A stretch of 64,000 nucleotides of DNA from Granulosicoccus sp045106195 (GCA_045106195.1 JBGCEH010000019.1:186001-250000); one strand, 5' to 3'; positions 44,501-52,668 are shown, counted from the stretch's first letter. A program made the numbers and translations. The notes: a model not told the origin generated them from the sequence alone.

Positions 44501-44576
44501 TCTGGTCAATAACCAGTTTGCGGTACTCGAGGTACTCGTCCGTCAGTACTGCGATAGTTTCTGATATGTGCCGCAT
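41520..44576 (-). CDS. LacI-like ligand-binding domain fused to GGDEF and EAL domains
   Basis: A 1018-residue cyclic-di-GMP enzyme. Residues 1-275 form a LacI/periplasmic-binding-type sugar-sensing domain (IAVLTDEYLEYRK, IAAANDLMAENATRAIHALG, IVICGFDDTKEATQVYPAIT) without the N-terminal LacI DNA-binding helix-turn-helix. About 280-570 is a middle region with a GAF-like segment. A diguanylate cyclase domain follows with intact LGGDEFT, then a phosphodiesterase domain with intact AVEALMRW and LKIDKSFIAD. There is no signal peptide or membrane helix, so the sensor reads a cytoplasmic ligand and sets c-di-GMP levels. Both catalytic motifs look active. Confidence 0.88.
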   Translation of the reverse strand: MRHISETIAVLTDEYLEYRKLVIDQIALKLGKANYGTLCITGRELDPAPSYHQDYSVCNAIYTATRDYQLSGIVLLSGALGSNSSIERIERFSKTFNKVPLVSFGYRLSNVPSVIINEETATYSLYKHVLSENLISKIAFIAGKDNDAYSIAREQCFRKIALQQGYPDSSIFRVHGNYSAIDTYEAVTTLLSEHPDINIIAAANDLMAENATRAIHALGLKIPADIVICGFDDTKEATQVYPAITTVRQPLLNAATQCAELILSCIQSKETTSSVDAAQCIEARAELVIRESTAGSLTGQQSKAQTEDDLAARLFNAMSGLEQPDDICLTELARALWTSINHDSDAIDRHLQQCLHRSPPRVGTIHWWSNVVHQLQNVVANLHDNQTSISRIAVITSAIASVRQHIWTISMDIEVEKQRMNSVRTAMQLQMSSCVKQSDILDTMKRWLQQTDIERCYLVRYQTPGPLPDTRAQLLQAYVNGIVEQRQSDYFDSCQLLPDRYKQVSSKVLLVQTPIYAGRDLFGYLLIDPSDLDYLYLDNAAQSIGNALRNQHLIEQLEQRTCNLQTTNKELVKLANYDELTGLPNRLKFNSNLNTCVEQSKLDSETLTLFFIDLDGFKLVNDTLGHRAGDELLREVASRLNTATHAAIGSKGCIARLGGDEFTITITGINERSHIEEIADTLLNSLARPYCIAKNTINISASIGMADMPTSADNMDSLIKNADSAMYRAKEKGKNCAAWYTAELSVLNDTLLQMDNDMRIALSNGDICMHYQPRINMATGKLSAVEALMRWTINTPEGRKTRTRPDVFIAVAERTGFITQLDKFALDESCRQARVWELAGTPLLVAVNISVLHLQQDDFVETVLQTLAKYQLSAHLLELEITESAVMTQVETNVEKLHLLRNYGIQLSIDDFGTGYSSLSYLKELPVNNLKIDKSFIADVESLRTRRSADAAIIKSVIALGKSMDFQIIAEGIETEPQRLFLKALGCHEAQGFLFARPGPADDVKGFLDMVHLRNGTA

Positions 44577-44679
44577 GTAAGAACGGAAACCGGTATGATT
44601 TGCATGTGATTAATGCGATCGGCCTGTGAGAACGTGACTTGAAGGGTAAGTTCAGATAATCATGTAACCTGGCTGATAA

Positions 44680-47061
44680 CTAGTTCTCGTTCGAGACAGG
44701 CCTGACAGAGTTGCCTGACGTTGATTCCTTGTCGGACGTAGCACCCACTGTGGATTGGGCGATGGGGACGAAGATGAATTCACCTGCCTGATGGCCGGCA
44801 TGTCTTATCGGTGCGTATTGTGGAACCTGTTCAAGGTTCAGGTGGGCAGAGGCTGTTGCCACTTTTTGCTGAAGCTCAAAGAACAGCGTATAAGTCTCTA
44901 CAATTTCCATGTTGCGTTCCAATGCGTCGAGAAAGTAAGTAGCGAAAATCGAGTGATTCGACGTTCCAGAGCTATCGAGTACCGGTCTTGTTCCCCCTGA
45001 ACTCAGCGCGGTTCTAACGCGCGATTGTGAAATCGCCCTGAGCCACTTCAACCGTAGTTCGGCACTGACACCGGACAGAGGCCGGGCAATGGATGATCTG
45101 GTCAGATTACCCGAGTAGCAGGAGTCTGCAATGACCAGAACATGCTTTGCATGCATCGTATCAATCATGGCAGTGACAGCACCGTTCGCAATCCATTTTT
45201 TTCTGCTGTCCGGTTCTGAATCAATAGGCAACCAGTAGCCACGTCCGCTTTTTCTATCCAGTTCGCCGTGTCCAGCATAGTAGATGACCAAATTGTCCTG
45301 TGAGCTCAGGGATGCACGTAATCGTTCCAGAGCGCTAAGTATGGTTTTTTGATTGGCATCCAGAAGCAGTACCGTTCTGAAACCGTATTTTTCCCGAAGA
45401 ATTTGCTCGACTGCAATGGCATCGTTACCCGCAGTTTTCAATTTTTTCAACGATGTGTATGAATCATTGCCGATAATGAGTGCGTGATAATTGCCGAACT
45501 CGACGCTGCCAACCGGTACTCTGGATTTGACGAGATGGTTTGAGACAAATGGCTCGGCTGAGCGTGTCGTGGACTCGGGTACGGACTTGTTTGCAAGATT
45601 TCGCTGCAGATCACTAATAAGGGTTGCTTGTCTTGTGATGTCGCGTTCACGACTTACAATGTCTTGCTGCAGAGTGCGCAGTGTTTGTATATCGCTTGCT
45701 CGTTGTGCATTGTATTGGCTTTCAAGTTCGTTTTTCTCAAACCTTGTTTGCTCTAGTTGAGAGTCTTTCTCCATGAGCTGCGAGTGATAGTCTGTCACCT
45801 CACGCCTGCGTTTCCGTTCAACCTCTGTGATAGTGGTTTCGTACTCGGCAATTTGAGTGGCTAACACCGTTTTTGCATTTTTAACCTTGACTATCTGGGC
45901 TGAATATCTGTCTATTTGCTGTTTGTTTTTGGCTTCCAGTGATGCTATTTCGAGCGCGAGCGCTGTGGCGTAATCCTTCGCTTTAGCCAAGGCATCAGTA
46001 GAGGTTTCTGCATTGTTTTCATGAATCCTGCGTTGATTCTCAAGCTCATTAATGATGCGACTATCAGCCTCCAGGTCGAGCTTGCTCTGGTTGAGCCTGG
46101 CCTGAGTGGTTGATAGCTGGTCTTGCAACTGTTCGGATTTTACGTTCTGTTGAGTCAGTTGATCCTGAAGTGTCTGTTTTTGATTGACCGCAGCAAGAAG
46201 CTGCGTTTGAAATTCATTCAGCTTTACATTGTGCTCATGAAGCTGTTGTTGAAGCGATAGGGAGTCAGGACCTTTATCTGCCGGTGTCTGTCGATTGGAC
46301 AGTGACTTTTGCAGATTTCGTACGGCGCTCTTGCTTTCACGTAGTTGGGCTGCTTGCGTTTGCAGCTGCTGGCGACCTGCTGCGATTTCAGATTGAAGTA
46401 GCTTTACCTCAGCTTGTAGCCCTTGATGCTGGATATCAGCGGCCACGCGATCTGCGATCTCTGCTGAAGAAACCAATTCCAGTTCAGCCGCCGTGAATCC
46501 TGATGCCTGTCTATAGAGGTTAAGTGCCTTTGTCAGATCTCGTTCGACGCCTAACCCGGATTCGTACAGATAGCCAAGATTTATTTGTGCGCGTGAATAG
46601 TTCTGATTGCTCGCCAGCTGATACCAGCGTGCTGCGATCTCATGGCTTTGGCGTGTGCCTCGACCTTGTTCATGTATTTCACCAACGTAGGTCTGCGCTT
46701 CAGGGTCTCCTTGCTTTGCAAGCGGTAGCCAGACCGCCAGAGCGCTTTTGAAGTCAGCACGATTATAGGCAACGTATTCACCACCCCTGATTGCACAATC
46801 AGCCCCCGAGGTACGAACGGCGCGTCGTTGTCCGAGGTAGGTAAGGTGAGTTCCCAGTTGCCGTACTTGTGGTGGCAACAGACAGTCGACCACCAGTAAG
46901 TCCTGAGCATGGACATCTGGGTACACATTGCCAAGCTTGGGCGTTGTGGTGCATGCACTTGTCAGGCTCACCAGAAAACATGCGACTAACGACAAGTATC
47001 GTCTTTGACTGTTGATATCGGTCGGTATCAAATCTGAAACCATCTTGTGTAGAGTGGGCAA
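44680..47061 (-). CDS. Caspase-family (C14) putative lipoprotein with Sel1 repeats and coiled coil
   Basis: A 793-residue protein. A signal peptide ends in LTSACTTT, a lipobox-like site, so it is probably membrane-anchored outside the cytoplasm. Residues 105-185 hold two Sel1-like repeats (AQTYVGEIHEQGRGT, AQINLGYLYESGLGVERD). About 205-490 is a long Gln/Leu/Lys-rich coiled coil. The C-terminal 525-755 is a caspase-fold domain: YHALIIGNDSYTSLKKLKTA, catalytic His in IYYAGHGEL and catalytic Cys in VIADSCYSGN, both present. The Ser/Thr kinase gene lies 86 bases upstream on the same strand. Targets unknown. Confidence 0.85.
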   Translation of the reverse strand: MPTLHKMVSDLIPTDINSQRRYLSLVACFLVSLTSACTTTPKLGNVYPDVHAQDLLVVDCLLPPQVRQLGTHLTYLGQRRAVRTSGADCAIRGGEYVAYNRADFKSALAVWLPLAKQGDPEAQTYVGEIHEQGRGTRQSHEIAARWYQLASNQNYSRAQINLGYLYESGLGVERDLTKALNLYRQASGFTAAELELVSSAEIADRVAADIQHQGLQAEVKLLQSEIAAGRQQLQTQAAQLRESKSAVRNLQKSLSNRQTPADKGPDSLSLQQQLHEHNVKLNEFQTQLLAAVNQKQTLQDQLTQQNVKSEQLQDQLSTTQARLNQSKLDLEADSRIINELENQRRIHENNAETSTDALAKAKDYATALALEIASLEAKNKQQIDRYSAQIVKVKNAKTVLATQIAEYETTITEVERKRRREVTDYHSQLMEKDSQLEQTRFEKNELESQYNAQRASDIQTLRTLQQDIVSRERDITRQATLISDLQRNLANKSVPESTTRSAEPFVSNHLVKSRVPVGSVEFGNYHALIIGNDSYTSLKKLKTAGNDAIAVEQILREKYGFRTVLLLDANQKTILSALERLRASLSSQDNLVIYYAGHGELDRKSGRGYWLPIDSEPDSRKKWIANGAVTAMIDTMHAKHVLVIADSCYSGNLTRSSIARPLSGVSAELRLKWLRAISQSRVRTALSSGGTRPVLDSSGTSNHSIFATYFLDALERNMEIVETYTLFFELQQKVATASAHLNLEQVPQYAPIRHAGHQAGEFIFVPIAQSTVGATSDKESTSGNSVRPVSNEN

Positions 47062-47147
47062 GTGCCAGGCAGGTGTGGACTCTACTGTGTTGCGTTATTC
47101 ATGCCGGATGTATATGCCAATCCCTTGCAATTTCCGCGTGCGTGTAT

Positions 47148-48365
47148 TCAGGGAGTCTCTTTCGCCGTCAAGCGAATCTGTGCTACAGCCTCGAGAATTC
47201 GTGAGTTACAGGGGTCCAGTTCAAGGGCAAGTAAATAGGCCTCCAATGCGTTAGCACCCGGTGGATAAACAGATCTGCCGGTTTCCTGATGTGCGCTTGC
47301 AAGCTGGATTAGGGCATCACGCTCTGATGCTTGAGTTAGTGTTAATTCAGGACATCTCAGGCTTGCGGCTGGCAGAGCTGTTTTTGACTGCCAGTAAAGA
47401 AACCCGAGTGATATTGCCAGTAATACTAGTGTGAGCAGCGTTACGACAAGAACTGTCGATGATTTGGTCTCATGGCTTGTTCGACGACTTGTTGCATCTC
47501 TTACCATACCTGATGTTGATTGCCAGGCACGTTTTCCAGTGTTTCCGAAGCCTGATTCCAGATCTTTCAGAAGTTCGTGGGCTGATGCATATCGTTGGTC
47601 GACCTGCTTGGCCATAAGCTTGTCCAGCACACTTTGGTAGGCCGAAAATTTCTCTGGTAGTCTGGGGATAGGCTCGTTGAGGTGCTTGAGCATCAGTACC
47701 ATCGGATCTGAGGCTTCAAAGGGTGGGTGGTATGCCAGGACTTCAAATAGCACCACTCCCAGACTGTAAAGATCAGATCTTGCATCAATCGCTGGATCGC
47801 CACGACTTTGTTCCGGGCTCATGTAGGTTGCCGTGCCGACAACGTGTCCCTGATGTGTAAGTTGTGTGCTTCGACAATCTAACCGAGCAATGCCGAAATC
47901 GGACAACACAGCCTCGCCTGATTCTGTAAACAATATATTGGCAGGCTTTACATCACGATGAATGAAGCCCTTCTGATGCACGTGTAGAAGAGCGCTGCCA
48001 AGTTCGTATAACAGTGAACGGGTATCAAGTGACGGGTCAGCGTTCTCTATTCGCTGCTTAAGGTTAGGTCCTGGCAGGTGCTGCATTGACATGTAGCAGG
48101 CAGTAGTGATTTGTCCGACATCGTGAACTGTGATGATGTTGGGGTGATTACTCACAGAGGCTGTGTCCTGAGCTTCTCTGAGAAAACGGGCGCAGAAATC
48201 AGCGTCTGATGTCAGCAATGGGTTCATGACCTTCAGCGCAACGTCACGTTGCAATGTGTGTTGCTGTGCCAGGTAGACTGTCGCGAAACCACCCTTGCCA
48301 ATCACCGACTTGATCGTGTAACCGGGTATTGTCGGCTCAGGGAATTCCTCCGGCGTCACGAACAA
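47148..48365 (-). CDS. PknB-type serine/threonine protein kinase with C-terminal membrane segment
   Basis: A 405-residue kinase. Residues 15-275 form a complete Hanks-type catalytic domain: glycine loop GKGGFATV (23-30), ATP-binding Lys 45, HRDVKPAN (136-143), DFG (156-158) and GTATYMSPEQ. One membrane helix (about 300-322) and a short external domain of about 80 residues follow. The start is not ATG; TTG 48365 or GTG 48359 are the candidates. It begins 6 bases after the nitrile hydratase accessory gene, so it is probably read from that operon; the caspase-fold gene follows. Confidence 0.88.
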   Translation of the reverse strand: MFVTPEEFPEPTIPGYTIKSVIGKGGFATVYLAQQHTLQRDVALKVMNPLLTSDADFCARFLREAQDTASVSNHPNIITVHDVGQITTACYMSMQHLPGPNLKQRIENADPSLDTRSLLYELGSALLHVHQKGFIHRDVKPANILFTESGEAVLSDFGIARLDCRSTQLTHQGHVVGTATYMSPEQSRGDPAIDARSDLYSLGVVLFEVLAYHPPFEASDPMVLMLKHLNEPIPRLPEKFSAYQSVLDKLMAKQVDQRYASAHELLKDLESGFGNTGKRAWQSTSGMVRDATSRRTSHETKSSTVLVVTLLTLVLLAISLGFLYWQSKTALPAASLRCPELTLTQASERDALIQLASAHQETGRSVYPPGANALEAYLLALELDPCNSRILEAVAQIRLTAKETP

Positions 48366-48371
48366 TCCGGA

Positions 48372-48755
48372 TTAAGATAGTTCAATCGGTTGGCCATGCG
48401 CTGTGGTTCGTGCAGCGTGATCCCATGCCTGGTATAGCTTTGCCAGCTGTGCGCTGTTGCCCACCTGCTTGTCGACTACCACTTGTTCAAGCGCTGCCAA
48501 CCAGTGCAGGTAATAGGTATTGCCTGAATCTGGATCGCCGTCGTCCTGGGCGTCTTTAATGGATTTGGATAGCGTGTCGGCCCATTCTTGCCACGTGAAG
48601 AGGCGCTGTTCATACAAGGACAGGGTTAACGCAAAAACTTCAGCCTCCCACGGCTCGTTGAATACCGGTTCGTTATCACGGCGTGGAATGGAATCGACTT
48701 CCTGCAAGGCATCTTGCGTTGTCATGTCGAGAGAACGGGTGGGCGAGCTAGTCAT
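48372..48755 (-). CDS. Nitrile hydratase accessory protein
   Basis: A 127-residue protein of the nitrile hydratase activator/accessory family, which resembles the N-terminal part of the beta subunit and helps load cobalt into the alpha subunit. The FNEPWEAEVFALTLSLYEQ and FTWQEWADTLSKSI segments are characteristic. It overlaps the beta-subunit gene by 8 bases and is followed 6 bases later by the kinase gene. No CobW/P47K-type GTPase or amidase, frequent companions of these operons, is seen here. Confidence 0.85.
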   Translation of the reverse strand: MTSSPTRSLDMTTQDALQEVDSIPRRDNEPVFNEPWEAEVFALTLSLYEQRLFTWQEWADTLSKSIKDAQDDGDPDSGNTYYLHWLAALEQVVVDKQVGNSAQLAKLYQAWDHAARTTAHGQPIELS

Positions 48756-49425
48756 GAGTATTTTGAGTCTCGCTATTCTTCATCAAGTAGGGCTCCCAGC
48801 AATCCACGTGCACGGAACCACTGCGTACATCATTCCCCCAAAGTTCATGATTATCAAATCTGACGTTGTAAAGCCACTGCGGTTGCTCCCCTGCGCCGAT
48901 GGCATGCGAGTCAGGGAAAACGTGGCACCCATGAATGCGGGTGATCTGACCTCTGCAACGTCGTATGTAGGCGGGAAGTCGGGTGTGTGTCGGGCAATGC
49001 AGATTGCGTACCGTCACTGTGTTACCTACGCTGAATAGCGGTTCAGAATTTGATGGGCGTTCATAGGGATTACCGGACGCCAGTGTAGCGGCTACCTTGT
49101 CAGCGCTGAGTGTTCGGGGTACATCGCGAGCACATGACTGCATGAACCCTTCATCCAGTTCTTTACGGGTGACCAGCTCATGATCCAGTAAAAGCTTTTC
49201 CAGAGCTGCCAGCCAGATCCGATAATAGCCAGCGCCCAGATAGTATGACGTTGGCAAGGACTCCCGGGCAGAGCGTGATTCATCGATATTCCACATTCCG
49301 GTGGCGCCCATCGCCAAGGTCAGTGCCAGAACCTGCTTTTCCCAATCGTGGTGAAAAGGCTCTTCACCGTTTGGTTCAAGCTTGCCGAAACACTGCAGGC
49401 CGCCCATGTCGTGAACACCATTCAT
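48748..49425 (-). CDS. nthB: Nitrile hydratase beta subunit
   Basis: A 225-residue subunit of the enzyme that hydrates nitriles to amides. The N-terminal MNGVHDMGGLQCFG motif is the family hallmark, the middle EPFHHDWEKQVLALTLAMG matches the helical part, and the C-terminal SH3-like barrel carries VTVRNLHCPTHTRLPAYIRRCRG and the final WYN-type end region (WEPYLM). Two arginines in this subunit normally hold the oxidised metal-site cysteines of the alpha subunit. It overlaps both neighbours (4 bases with alpha, 8 with accessory), so all three are translated together. Confidence 0.9.
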   Translation of the reverse strand: MNGVHDMGGLQCFGKLEPNGEEPFHHDWEKQVLALTLAMGATGMWNIDESRSARESLPTSYYLGAGYYRIWLAALEKLLLDHELVTRKELDEGFMQSCARDVPRTLSADKVAATLASGNPYERPSNSEPLFSVGNTVTVRNLHCPTHTRLPAYIRRCRGQITRIHGCHVFPDSHAIGAGEQPQWLYNVRFDNHELWGNDVRSGSVHVDCWEPYLMKNSETQNTHD

Positions 49426-50090
49426 GAATCAGACTCCGGTGCTGGGTCCGGCAAACCGGTGCCTATCATCGAATTACGCGTGACCAGCGTCGCCAGAGTA
49501 GCTTCGTCAAGTGTCCCGGTATTGGCAGGTCGCTCGGGCAGTACCAGATAACGTACCTCTGCCGTGGAATCCCAGACCGCAATGCGTTTGGACTCCGGCA
49601 GCGATACTCCGAATTCTGCGAGAACACCAGAGGGGTCACTGACAGCACGGGCACGATAGGGCGCCGACTTGTACCAGCTGGGCGGCAGTCCTAGTACAGG
49701 CCATGGATAGCAGGAGCACAAGGTGCAGACCACCATGTTGTGAATTTCCGGGGTGTTTTCGACCACTACCATGTGCTCGCCCTGGCGCCCGCTGAAACCG
49801 AGCGAGTTGATGGCAGCAGTAGCGTCTTCAAGTAGCCACTGTTTGAACTGCTCATCAACCCATGCCCTGGCTACCACCTGGGCACCGTTTTGCGGTCCAA
49901 CGTGATGCTCATAGGTATCAATGAGTTTGTTGAGCGCGTTAGGGTCGATGTAGCCTTTTTCGCTGAGAAGGGTTTTCAGCGCCCTGACACGTAATTCGGT
50001 GTCATCAAGGTGTGAATGATCATGATCGTGTGAATGACCATGGTCGTAAGAGTCGGCAAGGCCCTCGTTGCCTTCTTTGTGGTCAGCCAT
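49422..50090 (-). CDS. nthA: Nitrile hydratase alpha subunit, cobalt type, with His-rich N-terminus
   Basis: The metal-binding subunit. The motif VCTLCSCYPWPVLG (Cys 122, 125 and 127 from the preferred start) has Thr after the first Cys, the mark of cobalt-type enzymes; iron types have Ser. The middle Cys residues are normally oxidised to sulfinic and sulfenic acids. I prefer the ATG at 50090; the frame can extend to 50153 without a good ribosome-binding site for either. Residues 14-30 are rich in His and Asp (DHGHSHDHDHSH), a likely metal-binding extension not needed for the fold. First gene of the operon. Confidence 0.92.
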   Translation of the reverse strand: MADHKEGNEGLADSYDHGHSHDHDHSHLDDTELRVRALKTLLSEKGYIDPNALNKLIDTYEHHVGPQNGAQVVARAWVDEQFKQWLLEDATAAINSLGFSGRQGEHMVVVENTPEIHNMVVCTLCSCYPWPVLGLPPSWYKSAPYRARAVSDPSGVLAEFGVSLPESKRIAVWDSTAEVRYLVLPERPANTGTLDEATLATLVTRNSMIGTGLPDPAPESDS

Positions 50091-50308
50091 GGATTTACCG
50101 TGCTCGCTTTGTGGAATGGTACCTGACGATACAATATCATCCGGAGCGACCATGCGAGTAGGGAGAATGCTGATTGTCAGAAGGCGTGCGCCAGAACCCG
50201 CGTTTTCAGAAGGCTGAAGACTGTACCAACACCTGCTCCCGAAGGTTGCAAGCCTGGGTCAGGGGTGCCGCCTTCATTGGTGCGGGAGCATGCACACATG
50301 CACTGTTT

Positions 50309-50848
50309 TCAGGTGTCTTTTTCACCGCCAAGAAGTTTGTATCTGAATGTTGGATCTGAGGTATTACTGCCCAGCCATATATTGAAAAACGCGTTTGTAA
50401 ACTCAAGATCGTCAACTCTTCCAATCTCGTTATTACCAAAATAAAATACGGTCGATCCCTCTTCGGTACGCACGCCGGTGATGGAGGTGCCCTTGCTAAC
50501 ATCGGGTATTATCGAGAGCAATTTTTTCTCCCAGCGTGCGAGTTGCTCAGGGCTGCTACCGGGCGCTTGGCGTCGGATTTCTTCCATACTCTTGCTGACG
50601 ATTTTTCGGCCATCGAGAGAGCGCAGATAGCTAAGTGACAGTGCGAACGGCTCGGAGCTTCTGTACAGTCCGGAGTCTGCATATAACCTGGCATCAAAGA
50701 CATCCCAGAACATGACCTTCAGGCGGGCTTCACCGACCAGTTGTGCGTCGTCAAAGTGAGTTTGGAGGGGTGATGAAGCTGCCTGTGCCGGTAACCAGGC
50801 GATGCACAGAAGCATCAACGTAAGGCTCAGGTTTCTATATCTTTGCAT
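50309..50848 (-). CDS. Exported chalcone isomerase-like protein
   Basis: A 179-residue protein with a signal peptide (LSLTLMLLCIAWLPAQAAS) and the core of the bacterial chalcone isomerase-like family: LVGEARLKVMFWDVFDARLY, LSLSYLRSLDGRKIVSKSMEEI and GTSITGVRTEEGSTVFYFG. Despite the name, members do not have proven isomerase activity and probably bind a fatty acid or similar ligand in the periplasm. It lies upstream of the nitrile hydratase operon on the same strand, separated by about 220 bases; no functional tie is evident. Confidence 0.8.
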   Translation of the reverse strand: MQRYRNLSLTLMLLCIAWLPAQAASSPLQTHFDDAQLVGEARLKVMFWDVFDARLYADSGLYRSSEPFALSLSYLRSLDGRKIVSKSMEEIRRQAPGSSPEQLARWEKKLLSIIPDVSKGTSITGVRTEEGSTVFYFGNNEIGRVDDLEFTNAFFNIWLGSNTSDPTFRYKLLGGEKDT

Positions 50849-51131
50849 TGTATCGCTACCTCGTTACACGACCAGAAAATCGGGTTCTAGCCGGTTGGCT
50901 TGATTAACTGTTACGTCGTTGGCGCTTGGTCGATCAGTAGAAAGGCTGCGAATGTAGCTAATTTGAGTTACCGGTCACGTCTTCAAACCGCACTACGAAG
51001 ACGCTACCAACCGGGGTGTGAGCAACGCGTGAATGACGTCTATGACATTCGTTGATTGAACTGGCTATTGGCGCAGAAATGACAACAGAATCAGGGCTGT
51101 TGCGGTCAGGCTTCAAGCGACCTGTCGCAAA

Positions 51132-51626
51132 TCAATGGTTAAGCAGACGCTCCAGTGCAACCCTTACACGGTCCCGGAAGGTCAATATTCGGGCGTGCTC
51201 TCTATCTCGGTAGGCTCGACAGCTAAGACTATGATTCTTGGTGTCATCAAGTGCACCGCTGATCAATACATCGTCTGGAGGTTCAGGCAGCCGCCAGAGA
51301 CCGTGTATTTCCGGAGGACAATGCAGACTGAACCAGTTGTCCTTGAGATTGCTTGAGGCCCCTAGGAGAGCCTTTGCCGTCGCTTTCTCTATAGCGATAT
51401 TGACAGTAAGGTGTTCAGGGGTTTCAACGATGGAGTCGACGGATGATGTTGTACAGACGCCTGCGGTATCGAAGTAGCTTTGAAGTAACTGAGCCGAGGC
51501 GCTTTTTTCACTGCTGTGCGAGGCCTGCGGCCACCAGATTGCCGAGCTGGTGGCCAGCAACAATAGCAGCCTCGACAACGGGCTGTTGCGCCTTATGGTC
51601 CGACCTGTTTTACGATGCGCGCCCAT
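51132..51626 (-). CDS. Hypothetical exported protein
   Basis: About 164 residues from the ATG at 51626. A basic N-terminus (GAHRKTGRTIRRN) and hydrophobic LLLLLATSSAIWW form a signal peptide; the mature part has two paired Cys (GVCTTSS, FSLHCPPEIHG) and no domain I recognise. The frame continues upstream to 51722, but that part runs into the MITE-like element and is not part of the gene in my view. Function unknown. Confidence 0.55.
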   Translation of the reverse strand: MGAHRKTGRTIRRNSPLSRLLLLLATSSAIWWPQASHSSEKSASAQLLQSYFDTAGVCTTSSVDSIVETPEHLTVNIAIEKATAKALLGASSNLKDNWFSLHCPPEIHGLWRLPEPPDDVLISGALDDTKNHSLSCRAYRDREHARILTFRDRVRVALERLLNH

Positions 51627-51708
51627 ACCGTGATTGTAACGATTTTCGAGGATGCAGGTAAACAGCGGGATGGCGAGTAGCCGACCAAATACAGTGTCGC
51701 TGGCTCTA

Positions 51709-51880
51709 ATACAATGGAACATATATGACTTTCATTCAGAGCCGCTCAAAAGCGGTTATTCAGGGCGGCGTTCGCCGGTGTTATCGGGCATATCGCCAAG
51801 AACGCTAACGCGAAAGAGCCACTTTTGAGCGACGTCCTTCGGGCGATTAGCTGAATGGACGTTTTGCAGGTTCCACTTCA
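51709..51880. mobile_element. MITE-like foldback element, copy B
   Basis: Shares most of its sequence with copy A at 32973-33143: ttcattcagag, ctcaaaagcgg, gttcgccg, atcgccaagaacgctaa, aagagcc and gctgaat follow in the same order and spacing. The terminal repeats have decayed to tggaac (51715-51720) and gttcca (51870-51875). Ends are therefore approximate. It lies about 100 bases before rpe, in what should be the promoter region of that gene. Confidence 0.7.
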
Positions 51881-51981
51881 GTGGCAGTAATCCAGTCATA
51901 ATCTGGACCGGCGTCACTGTAATAGTGGTAATTTCACCCACACCCGTCATCTTGTCTGTTTCTCCAACCGTGAATAACGCC

Positions 51982-52668
51982 ATGTACAGAATTGCACCTT
52001 CCATACTTTCGGCCGATTTTGCCACTCTTGGTAGTGAAGTAAAGGCAGTCATAGACGCTGGCGCAGACTGGATTCATTTTGATGTCATGGACAATCACTA
52101 TGTACCCAATCTAACTATCGGGCCCGCCGTGGCAGCGGCGATCAAGCCCTACTGCGTCACGACCCAGGGCGATCCCGTACCACTGGATGTACATCTGATG
52201 GTGCAGCCGGTTGACGAACTTGCTGTGGCATTTGCTAAAGCGGGTGCTGATCTGATTACCTTCCATCCGGATGCAGAGCGGCACGTTGATCGCACCTTGC
52301 AGTTAATCCGTGACCAGAGCTGTCAGGCCGGATTGGTATTCAACCCTGCCATGCCGCTTGATGTGCTGGATTGGGTCATTGACAAGGTGGATATCATATT
52401 GCTTATGAGCGTTAACCCGGGTTTTGGCGGGCAAGGTTTTATCGAGTCAACGTATCGCAAGATTGAGCACGTACGCAAACTCATTGATACCACAGGTCGG
52501 GATATCCGGCTTGAGGTTGATGGCGGTATAAAAACAGACAACATTGCCCGTGTCGCATCGGCTGGCGCAGATACGTTCGTAGCTGGCAGTGCCATTTTCA
52601 ATGAACCTGACTATTCGAAAGTCATCAAGACTATGCGGGGCAATCTGCAGTCACTTTCAACGAACTAA
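51982..52668 (+). CDS. rpe: Ribulose-phosphate 3-epimerase
   Basis: A 228-residue TIM-barrel enzyme of the pentose phosphate pathway that interconverts ribulose 5-phosphate and xylulose 5-phosphate. The N-terminal YRIAPSILSADFATLG, the metal-site HFDVMDNHYVPNLTIG and DVHLMV, LMSVNPGFGGQGF and the phosphate-binding LEVDGGIKTDNI and AGADTFVAGSAIF are all intact. The ATG at 51982 matches the family start; a GTG four codons upstream is the alternative. No phosphoglycolate phosphatase or trpE follows. The foldback element lies just upstream. Confidence 0.93.
   Translation: MYRIAPSILSADFATLGSEVKAVIDAGADWIHFDVMDNHYVPNLTIGPAVAAAIKPYCVTTQGDPVPLDVHLMVQPVDELAVAFAKAGADLITFHPDAERHVDRTLQLIRDQSCQAGLVFNPAMPLDVLDWVIDKVDIILLMSVNPGFGGQGFIESTYRKIEHVRKLIDTTGRDIRLEVDGGIKTDNIARVASAGADTFVAGSAIFNEPDYSKVIKTMRGNLQSLSTN

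Noticed and set aside
50234..50290. 8-bp inverted repeat (tgctcccg / cgggagca) upstream of nitrile hydratase, considered as a cobalt or cobalamin riboswitch
   Set aside because: The 41-base spacer contains no conserved B12 box or NiCo-type motif; a single long-range stem is not enough.
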